A stretch of 58,813 nucleotides of DNA. It comes from an uncultured Burkholderiales bacterium. Its GTDB lineage: Bacteria > Pseudomonadota > Gammaproteobacteria > Burkholderiales > Burkholderiaceae_E. Below the pieces are notes generated by a model. The model ran no database searches. It saw only the letters and a program-made list of their open reading frames with translations, and was not told where the DNA came from. Numbering within the stretch: the first letter of the stretch is position 1; every line of letters starts with the position of its first letter. The stretch is from contig CADEEH010000009.1 of NCBI GenBank assembly GCA_902826305.1, positions 1 to 58,813 on the forward strand, in the 5' to 3' direction. A program made the position numbers and the translations under genes. Below, one piece after another: positions 25,834 to 32,499 of this stretch.

Positions 25834-27159
25834 ATGAACGGCCTGCCGGCGCGATTCGGTGTGCTGGCGCTGGCGATGTGGCGCCAGGCGGGACGGCTGC
25901 GCCTGTGGCAGACGGCCGCCAGCCTGTCCTTCCTGTCATTGCTGGCGATCGTGCCGATCTTCACGCTCGCATTCTCGGTGTTCGCGGCGCTGCCGATGTT
26001 CGACACGTTGCGCGACGCGCTGCAGCGGTTCATCGCGACCAACCTGTTCCTGCCCAGCTTCGCCGACAGCATCGTCCGCTACCTGAACCTGTTCGCATCC
26101 AAGGCGAACCAGCTGTCGCTGGCCGGTGCGGCCGTCTTCTTCGCGACCGCGTTCTCGGCGCTGCTGACGATCGACCGGACGTTCAACGAGATCTGGAACG
26201 CGAGCCGGCTGCGTTCGCTCGGCCGCCGGGTGACGCTGTACTGGACGATCTTGACGATGGGGCCGCTGCTGCTGGCGGTGAGCCTGGCCGTCAACGGCAT
26301 CGTGCTCGGCACCTGGCTGTCGACCGATGCGGCCCGGCCGGTGCACAACGCCTGGCTCGGTGCATTGCCGTGGATCACCACCACGGCCGCGCTGATGCTG
26401 CTCTATCGGCTGGTGCCCAACGCGCCGGTGCGCTGGCTCGAGGCGATGGCCGGGGCCGTTCTCGCGACGCTGCTGCTCGAGACGCTTCGGCTCGCGATCG
26501 GGCAGTACGTGGTGCGCGCGCCGACCTACACGGTGGTCTACGGCGCGTTCGCGGCGGTGCCACTGTTCCTGCTCTGGCTGTTCCTGATGTGGGGTGTCGT
26601 GCTGGTCGGCGCGCTGTTCGCCGCCAACCTGCGGCAGTGGGGCGCCGAACACGATGTCGGCGTCGAGCGCAGTCCGGCCCGCCGCTTCGCCGATGGCGCC
26701 GCGACGCTGCTGGCGCTGGCCGAGGCGAGGGGCAGCGGATCGACGATCGCGCCGGTGGGCACGCTGCGGCGGCTGTTCGGCGGCGACGCCGAACGCGCCG
26801 ACCAGACCGGACGCATGCTCGCCGGGCTGGGTTACGTCGACCGGGTCTGGCAGATCGGGTTGCGACGATCCGACGAGCGCGAGCGTGCGGTCTGGCACGA
26901 AGGCTGGGTGCTGCGCGACGATCCGCAGCGGCTGACGCTGCGGCCGCTGTTCGAGGCGTTGTGGCGCGCACGTCCCGATCCGAACGCGGGTGGTGTCATC
27001 GATCGCTGGATGTCCGCGCGTGTCGGCGATCGGTCCGGCATGCTGCGCATCGACGGCGCACTGCTCGATGCACCACTGGGCCAGATCGGCTCGGCGCTAC
27101 CGGACGTCACGGCGATGGTCGCCGCCACCACCGCGATCAGAACCGGATCTTCCCGGTGA
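25834..27159 (+). CDS. YihY/virulence factor BrkB family inner-membrane protein
   Basis: A 441-residue protein. Six membrane segments occupy about residues 20-275, with the family landmarks LWQTAASLSFLSLLAIVPIFTLAFSV split over the first helix, RTFNEIWNASRLRSLGRR, WLEAMAGAVLATLLLETLR and YTVVYGAFAAVPLFLLWLFLMW. The last ~160 residues are a soluble domain, common in the betaproteobacterial branch. The family was once wrongly called ribonuclease BN; its real role is unclear. The ATG follows the palindrome at 25801-25816. The 3' end overlaps the convergent DUF962 gene by 23 bases. Confidence 0.92.
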   Translation: MNGLPARFGVLALAMWRQAGRLRLWQTAASLSFLSLLAIVPIFTLAFSVFAALPMFDTLRDALQRFIATNLFLPSFADSIVRYLNLFASKANQLSLAGAAVFFATAFSALLTIDRTFNEIWNASRLRSLGRRVTLYWTILTMGPLLLAVSLAVNGIVLGTWLSTDAARPVHNAWLGALPWITTTAALMLLYRLVPNAPVRWLEAMAGAVLATLLLETLRLAIGQYVVRAPTYTVVYGAFAAVPLFLLWLFLMWGVVLVGALFAANLRQWGAEHDVGVERSPARRFADGAATLLALAEARGSGSTIAPVGTLRRLFGGDAERADQTGRMLAGLGYVDRVWQIGLRRSDERERAVWHEGWVLRDDPQRLTLRPLFEALWRARPDPNAGGVIDRWMSARVGDRSGMLRIDGALLDAPLGQIGSALPDVTAMVAATTAIRTGSSR

Positions 27160-27475
27160 CGATGTCCTTGAACATCACCCAGTCGCCGAGGAAGCTGTAC
27201 AACGGCTGCTTGAAGGACGCCGGTCGATTCTTCTCGAAGACGAAGTGACCGATCCAGGCGAGGCCGTAGCCCCAGAGCAGTCCGGCCAGCAGCCAGCCCG
27301 GGCGGCCGGTCGACACCAGCATCACCAGGCAGGCCAGCGCGCCGAGGCTGCCGAAGAAGTGCAGGCGCCGGCAGACCGGGTTGCGGTGCTCGCCGAGGTA
27401 GAACGGATAGAAATCGGCGAAGCGCCGGAACGGGACGTAGCCCGCGCCGTCATCGGGATTTTTTGTCATGGCCAT
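27137..27475 (-). CDS. DUF962/Mpo1-like membrane protein
   Basis: A 112-residue protein. It has RFADFYPFYLGEHRNPVCRRLHFFGS, then two hydrophobic segments separated by LLWGYGLAWIGHFVFEKNRPASF, and ends PLYSFLGDWVMFKDIV. These His-containing motifs (LGEHxN, LHFxGS, GHFxxExNxPASF) define the Mpo1-like/DUF962 family. The yeast member Mpo1 is an Fe-dependent dioxygenase in fatty-acid alpha-oxidation; whether bacterial members do the same is unknown. It overlaps the YihY gene end on the opposite strand and follows the hydrolase gene with 57 bases between. Confidence 0.9.
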   Translation of the reverse strand: MAMTKNPDDGAGYVPFRRFADFYPFYLGEHRNPVCRRLHFFGSLGALACLVMLVSTGRPGWLLAGLLWGYGLAWIGHFVFEKNRPASFKQPLYSFLGDWVMFKDIVTGKIRF

Positions 27476-27532
27476 CGTCGTCTCCTCGATGCGGATGGCG
27501 GCATCGTCCGCGCGTTCCCGGACCGCCGATCG

Positions 27533-28345
27533 TCAGCGCGTCGGCGCCGGCAAGCCACGCACGAAGTCGCGGATCGCTGCCAGCACCTCGTCCGGCCGCT
27601 CCGCCATCATCGCATGACCGCAGTCGTCGATCTCGACGACCTTGCTGCCCGCGATCCGGCCGATCAGGGCACGTGCCGCCTTCGGCGGGGTCATTGCGTC
27701 GCGTCGGCCGCACACGAACAGCGTCGGGCAGGTGACGGCCGCCGCACGTTCCAGGCCGTCGGCGTAGGCATCACAGGCGGCGAAGTCGTTGAGCAGCACG
27801 CCGCGGGCCTGCCGGCCCATCAGCGCGAGATTCTGGTTGATCACCGAGAAGCCGGGTCCGGGCGCGCCGGGTCGGTGCACCAGCCGGCTGTGTGACCAGG
27901 CGTTGATCATCGCCAACGCCTTGGGTTCGTCGTCGCGTGCCGCGGCGAGAAGCGCCGGCGAGACTTTCATCGGGAAGGCGGCGCCGAGCATCACCAGGGC
28001 GGCGGCGCGATCGGGCATCCGGGCCGCCGCGTCGAGCGCGATCAGCGCGCCCATGCTGTGGCCGACCAGCACCACACGTCCCGCGCCCGCGGCCGCCAGC
28101 GCATCGAGCAGCCACTGCGCCGCCGCCGGCACGCTGTCGGCCGGCGGTCCGGCGCTGCGACCGTGGCCCGGCAGATCGAACGCGAGCACCGCGTGGCCGT
28201 GGTGGGCGAGGTAGCGCGATTGCAGGGCCCAGACGCTGTGGTCGTGTTGTGCGCCGTGGATGAACGCAATCACCGGCTGGGCCGGATCGAACGGCCGGCC
28301 GCCGGTGTAGGCATACGCGGTTCGCCCGCCGACCGGTATCAGCAT
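27533..28345 (-). CDS. Alpha/beta-fold hydrolase
   Basis: A 270-residue hydrolase with all catalytic elements: oxyanion motif AFIHGAQHDHSVW, nucleophile elbow VVLVGHSMGALIALDAA (Ser in GHSMG), acid Asp in LFVCGRRDAMTPP and His in IDDCGHAMMAERPDEVL. It has a cap region of about 50 residues near MINAWSHSRLVHR. Family members cleave esters, lactones or C-C bonds; the substrate is not evident. It lies 77 bases after metY on the same strand. It is not a homoserine acetyltransferase (no GGSLGGM-type motif), so it is not an obvious methionine enzyme. Confidence 0.92.
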   Translation of the reverse strand: MLIPVGGRTAYAYTGGRPFDPAQPVIAFIHGAQHDHSVWALQSRYLAHHGHAVLAFDLPGHGRSAGPPADSVPAAAQWLLDALAAAGAGRVVLVGHSMGALIALDAAARMPDRAAALVMLGAAFPMKVSPALLAAARDDEPKALAMINAWSHSRLVHRPGAPGPGFSVINQNLALMGRQARGVLLNDFAACDAYADGLERAAAVTCPTLFVCGRRDAMTPPKAARALIGRIAGSKVVEIDDCGHAMMAERPDEVLAAIRDFVRGLPAPTR

Positions 28346-28422
28346 CGTGTCGCTCCTCGCGTGTGCCGCGAACGGGTGGTGGGCCGATGCGGCGCCGTCG
28401 TGATGATCATCCGGCGCCCCTG

Positions 28423-29718
28423 TCAGCCCTTGGCTGCGGCCCGGAAGCCGCGACCGAGATCCTCGATCAGGTCGTCGACCTCCTCGAGGCCGATCGACAG
28501 CCGCAGCGTGCCTTCGCCGATGCCGGCGGCGGCCAGCGCCGCGGCGTCCATGCGGAAATGAGTCGTCGACGCCGGGTGGATGACCAGCGACTTCGCATCA
28601 CCGACGTTGGCCAGGTGCGAGAACACCCGCAGCGCTTCGACGAATCGACGTCCGGCGGCCCGGTCGCCGGCGAGGTCGACGCTCATCACCGCGCCGGTGC
28701 CGCGCGGCATCAGCCGGCGCGCGAGATCGTGGTCCGGGTGTGACGGCAGCCCCGGATACGACACCCGCGACACCTGGGCGTGGCCGGCGAGAAAGTCGGC
28801 GATGCGACCGGCGTTGGCGACGTGGCGCGACATGCGCAACGGCAGTGTCTCGGTGCCTTGCAGGATCAGGAACGCGTTCATCGGCGACAGGCAGGCACCG
28901 AAGTCGCGCAGTCCCTCGCGCCGGGCGCGCAGGAGGAACGGGGCGACCGTCGATTCCTCGGCGAACACCATGCCGTGGAAACCCTCGTAGGGTTCGGTCA
29001 GTTCCGGGAAGCGACCGCTGGCGACCCAGTCGAAGCGTCCGCCGTCGACCACCAGCCCGCCGAGCACGGTGCCATGGCCGCAGAGGAACTTGGTCGCCGA
29101 GTGGTAGACCAGGTCGGCGCCGTGATCCAGCGGCCGGATCAGGTAGGGTGTCGTGAAGGTCGAGTCGACCAGCAGCGGCACCTGGTGCGAATGGGCGATG
29201 TCGGCGACGGTCGGGATGTCGAGCACGTCCAGGTTCGGGTTGCCCAGTGTCTCGCCGAACAGCAGCCGGGTGTTCGGTCGCAGCGCGCCGCGCCAGGCAT
29301 CGGGGTCGCGCGGGTCGACGAAGCTGGTCTCGATGCCGAACCGGCGCAACGTGAAATGGAGCAGATTGTGCGAACCGCCGTACAGCGCACGCGAGGCGAC
29401 GATGTGCGATCCGGCGCCGGCCAGCGTCGCGATCGCCAGGTGCAGCGCGGCCTGGCCGCTGGCGGTCGCGATCGCACCCACGCCATGGTCGAGCGCGGCG
29501 ATGCGCTCCTCGAGTGCGGCGGTGGTGGGATTGCTGATCCGCGAATAGACGTGCCCGGACTGTTCCATGTTGAACAGTCCGGCCGCCTGGTCCGAGTCGT
29601 CGAACGCGAACGCGGTCGACAGGTAGATCGGCATCGCCCGAGCGCCGGTCGCCGCATCGGGCGCGGTGCCGGCGTGCAGGCAGAGGGTGTCGAAACCGTA
29701 GTCAAGAGGCAGCGCCAT
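28423..29718 (-). CDS. metY: O-acetylhomoserine (or O-succinylhomoserine) sulfhydrylase
   Basis: A 431-residue PLP enzyme of the Cys/Met-metabolism family. The N-terminus GFDTLCLHAGTAPDAATGARAM and PIYLSTAFAFDDSDQAAG are typical. SRISNPTTAALEERIAAL and HVYSR bind the phosphate, and Lys210 in YHSATKFLCGHG forms the internal aldimine. LANVGDAKSLVIHPASTTH near the C-terminus is characteristic of MetY-like enzymes. It makes homocysteine from activated homoserine and sulfide. The ATG at 29718 is preceded by a long leader with strong hairpins. No metX or metR is adjacent. Confidence 0.92.
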   Translation of the reverse strand: MALPLDYGFDTLCLHAGTAPDAATGARAMPIYLSTAFAFDDSDQAAGLFNMEQSGHVYSRISNPTTAALEERIAALDHGVGAIATASGQAALHLAIATLAGAGSHIVASRALYGGSHNLLHFTLRRFGIETSFVDPRDPDAWRGALRPNTRLLFGETLGNPNLDVLDIPTVADIAHSHQVPLLVDSTFTTPYLIRPLDHGADLVYHSATKFLCGHGTVLGGLVVDGGRFDWVASGRFPELTEPYEGFHGMVFAEESTVAPFLLRARREGLRDFGACLSPMNAFLILQGTETLPLRMSRHVANAGRIADFLAGHAQVSRVSYPGLPSHPDHDLARRLMPRGTGAVMSVDLAGDRAAGRRFVEALRVFSHLANVGDAKSLVIHPASTTHFRMDAAALAAAGIGEGTLRLSIGLEEVDDLIEDLGRGFRAAAKG

Positions 29719-30063
29719 CGGGTGTCGTTCCTCGCGATGTCGTGGATCGGGCGCCGGCCCGACGGGCAGGCCGGCAGCGGCGGCCATGCGCGATGATAGC
29801 CGTGCACCGGGGCCGTCCTGGACAGCCATCGGCCCCGCGGGCGACTCCGCACGCCCTGGAGGACGCCCCGGGGTGGGTCCCCGGGGCGACGAACAGCGGC
29901 CGTTCGTCGGTATCGTGGCCCCGGGTACCGTCCATACCACACCGGAGCTATCGTCAAGCGGCGTTTCCTTGCCAAAATCGACGGATTGTCCGTATCCACC
30001 GCCGGATGCCCGCGCTCGAGCACGGGTGATCGGCAAGCGACTGGACCCCGGGGCATTGCCCAG
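29719..30063. other. Intergenic region between metY and the PilG-like gene
   Basis: This 345-base divergent region has no protein gene I can support. It must hold promoters for both genes. It contains the three hairpins described at 29809-29909. On the minus strand TTGACG and TATGGA occur near 29950 with a spacing of only about 15 bases, so a promoter there is doubtful. Confidence 0.4.
29809..29909 (-). promoter_or_regulatory. Three consecutive GC-rich hairpins in the metY leader
   Basis: Perfect inverted repeats: 29887-29894/29902-29909 (8 bp), 29864-29873/29879-29888 (10 bp, CGCCCCGGGG arm), and 29809-29815/29830-29836 (7 bp). On the minus strand they lie about 90-190 bases before the metY ATG. 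They could be an attenuator, a riboswitch-like element or a terminator; no known SAM or SAH riboswitch core is recognised. Confidence 0.35.
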
Positions 30064-31602
30064 ATGACCGCCAAACCGTTTTTCCGCGTCGGCGTGGCCG
30101 GCCTCGATCCGCGAGACTGGCGGCTGATCGAGATCGTCTTCAAGCACAGCCAGTACAACCGGTTCGAGTTCCGCCTGGTGCAGAGCTGCGCCCCCGACGC
30201 GGTCGACGTGTTGATCGTCAACAGCGTGGAACCCGAGGGTCTGAACACGTTGGCGCAGATCCGCAGCGCCGGGCGCAACATCCCGGTGATCTCGGCGGTG
30301 CCGCGGGGTGCGCCGAACGCGTCACGCTACGCGATCTCGATCGACCGCCTGACGCTGCAACTGCTGCCGATCCTCAACCGTGTCGTCGAGGTGGAGATCC
30401 TGTCACCGGCGACACGCCCGATGGATGCGGCGCCCGGCACACGCACGACCGCGCTGCCGACGCCGGCAGGCCCGGCCCCAGCGGACGCTTCGGCGGGTAC
30501 CCCGGGGACGCCGCGGGGATCCGCCACTTCCGGTGTCCCGCCCGGATCGCCCCGTCCGCCGGATCCCACGCGGCACACGCCGGGATCGTCGACCGGCCGC
30601 GTCGCCGGAGCGCCGGGACCGACGAGTGTCCCGGTGGCGTCCGCCGGCACACCTCCGGGGGCGCCCGGCACGACGGGCGGCCCGGTCGGACCCAGGGCTC
30701 CGACAGGCCCTGCGACAGCGAGGCCTGCGGGCATGCCCGCTGGCCCGGGCCGGCCCGCGGCACCCGGCGCATCGACGCCGTCGAACCCGGCGGGTGCGGC
30801 CGCCGGCCAGGGTGTCCCGACGGCCCCGGGTGCCGGCACCGCGCAGCGTCCGACAGCCGGCGGGGCCGCAACGGGTCCCGGTGGCGGCGATCGGGCGCGA
30901 GCTTCAGTGCCGGGGGGCCATCCGGCGGCCGCGCCGTCGACCGGGTCTGCCGGCTCGACGGCCGAAGCCCAGCCGGCCCGCGGCGTACCGTCACAAGCCG
31001 GACCTTCGACCGCCCCGGCCGGGCGGCCCGGCGCCGGCCTGCGCAGCGCGGCCGGCCGTGGCGCGTCCAATCTGGTCGCTTTCCCGGGCGGCGCACAGGT
31101 CGGCATGCAGAGGCTTCGGGTGATGGTGGTCGACGACAGTCCGACCGTCAGGCAGCAGCTCGGTGCCGCGTTCGAGCGGATGGGCGTGATCTGCGAGGCG
31201 GTGGCGAGCGCCGCGGACGCGATCGAGCGGCTCGACGACCAGCACTACGACCTGGTGCTGGTCGACGTCGTGATGCCGGAGATGGACGGCTATCGGCTCA
31301 CGCGCGAGATCAAGAAGAGCAAACGTCATCGTTCGGTGCCGGTGATCATCCTGACCAGCCGATCGTCGCCGTTCGACCTTGCACGCGGCGCCCTCGCAGG
31401 CTGCGACACCTACCTGACCAAGCCGGTCCCGTTGCGGGCCCTGGAGGCGGCCGTGGTCAAGCAGCTGCGCAAGGCGCTGGCGATCGACGATCTGAGCGGG
31501 CTGATCCGGACGTCGTCGGATGCCACCGGCCCGCGCCGACCGGGATCCGAAGGCGACACACGCCCATTTCCCGGCCCGCAGTCACGCAACGTGCAACGTT
31601 GA
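30064..31602 (+). CDS. pilG: PilG-like response regulator with N-terminal domain and long linker
   Basis: A 512-residue protein. Residues 1-118 form an alpha/beta domain (FRVGVAGLDPRDWRLIEIVF, VDVLIVNSVEPEGLNTLAQI, NIPVISAVPRGAPNASRYAI) that resembles a receiver without the phosphoacceptor Asp. Residues ~120-345 are a Gly/Pro/Ala/Thr-rich linker. A C-terminal CheY-like receiver follows: RLRVMVVDDSPTVRQQL, LVLVDVVMPEMDG with the phospho-Asp, and TYLTKPVPLRALE. It precedes pilH, pilI, pilJ and pilL-like genes, so it should receive phosphate from the ChpA-type kinase. The ATG at 30064 is the first plausible start. The symbol is by position and receiver similarity. Confidence 0.82.
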   Translation: MTAKPFFRVGVAGLDPRDWRLIEIVFKHSQYNRFEFRLVQSCAPDAVDVLIVNSVEPEGLNTLAQIRSAGRNIPVISAVPRGAPNASRYAISIDRLTLQLLPILNRVVEVEILSPATRPMDAAPGTRTTALPTPAGPAPADASAGTPGTPRGSATSGVPPGSPRPPDPTRHTPGSSTGRVAGAPGPTSVPVASAGTPPGAPGTTGGPVGPRAPTGPATARPAGMPAGPGRPAAPGASTPSNPAGAAAGQGVPTAPGAGTAQRPTAGGAATGPGGGDRARASVPGGHPAAAPSTGSAGSTAEAQPARGVPSQAGPSTAPAGRPGAGLRSAAGRGASNLVAFPGGAQVGMQRLRVMVVDDSPTVRQQLGAAFERMGVICEAVASAADAIERLDDQHYDLVLVDVVMPEMDGYRLTREIKKSKRHRSVPVIILTSRSSPFDLARGALAGCDTYLTKPVPLRALEAAVVKQLRKALAIDDLSGLIRTSSDATGPRRPGSEGDTRPFPGPQSRNVQR

Positions 31603-31678
31603 GGTCCGGCACGCCCGCTGAGCCCTCGCCGGCCGGGCGGACGAGAAGCAGGAATCCGTCACGCGGAGGAAACGAGTG

Positions 31679-32041
31679 ATGAACCAGGCGCTAGTCGTCG
31701 ACGATCAGGCAGCCGACCGGGAGCGGATCAGCGGCATCCTGCGCGATGCGGGCTGGCAGGTCGATACCGCAATCAGCGGCAGCGAGGCACTGGTCAAGGT
31801 CCGTGACCGGCGACCCGATATCATCTTCATGGACATCGTGATGCCGGACATGGACGGCTACCAGGCCTGCAGGCGCCTGGCGGCCGACGCCGACACGCGG
31901 ACGATACCGGTCGTCTTCGTGTCGACCAAGAGCCAGCGTGCCGACCAGGTGTGGGCACGAATGCAGGGAGGGAAGGAATTGATCGCCAAGCCGTACACCC
32001 CGGACCAGGTCCTCGAGGCACTGAAGAAGTTCGCGCAATGA
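31679..32041 (+). CDS. pilH: CheY-like response regulator (PilH type)
   Basis: A 120-residue single-domain receiver: ALVVDDQAADRERISGIL with the acidic pair, Asp52 in DIIFMDIVMPDMDGYQACR, FVSTKS with the conserved Ser/Thr, and Lys in GGKELIAKPYTPDQVL. PilH in the Pil/Chp system modulates type IV pilus activity, often acting as a phosphate sink for the kinase. The ATG at 31679 follows GCGGAGG; a GTG one codon earlier is possible. Its stop overlaps the next gene by four bases (ATGA). It is preceded by a 76-base gap after the PilG-like gene. Confidence 0.88.
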   Translation: MNQALVVDDQAADRERISGILRDAGWQVDTAISGSEALVKVRDRRPDIIFMDIVMPDMDGYQACRRLAADADTRTIPVVFVSTKSQRADQVWARMQGGKELIAKPYTPDQVLEALKKFAQ

Positions 32042-32499
32042 CCGCGGGCATCGCGGCGGGCGACGGCCCCCGCTTCGGCGTGCCGGTCGCCGGCGTGCCG
32101 GTTCTGCTGCCGATCGGCACGCTGCTCGAGTACGTCGCCGAGGCGGCGGTTTTCCCCCTGCCGCGTTCGCCGCGCCGCGTGATCGGGCTGCTGCAGCTGC
32201 GCGGCATGCCGGTCACCGTGTTCGACCCGGCGTCCGCGTTCGAGCGGCCGGCCCCGCAGCTGCGGCGCGAGGCGGTGCTGGTGATCGGGCAGGGCGCCGA
32301 GGCCGGCGCCGTGCTGGTCGATGCGGTGCCGGGACAGGTCGACATCGCCGGCGACGAGCCCGACGCGAGGCCGGCGGCCGCGTGTGTGTTCGCCGACGCG
32401 CTCGGGTCGGCGATCCGCGATGGCGCCGGGCGCAACTGGTGGCCGGTCGATCCGCGCCGCCTGTTCGAGTTGCTCGCCGCCGAGGCGGTGGCCGCGTGA
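32038..32499 (+). CDS. pilI: CheW-like coupling protein (PilI type)
   Basis: A 153-residue CheW-domain protein. The SH3-like fold is seen in FGVPVAGVPVLLPIGTLLEYV, LPRSPRRVIGLLQLRGMPVTVFDPA and AVLVIGQGAEAGAVLVDAVPG. CheW proteins link the chemoreceptor to the histidine kinase; this one should connect the PilJ-type receptor and ChpA. Its ATG overlaps the pilH stop (ATGA) and its stop overlaps the pilJ ATG by one base (TGATG). The domain is on the short side with a divergent second half. Confidence 0.85.
   Translation: MTAGIAAGDGPRFGVPVAGVPVLLPIGTLLEYVAEAAVFPLPRSPRRVIGLLQLRGMPVTVFDPASAFERPAPQLRREAVLVIGQGAEAGAVLVDAVPGQVDIAGDEPDARPAAACVFADALGSAIRDGAGRNWWPVDPRRLFELLAAEAVAA

Noticed and set aside
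30418-31098. Second gene within the PilG-like linker region
   Set aside because: Both strands and other frames are open because the sequence is extremely GC-rich; only the frame joining the two folded domains carries motifs at either end.
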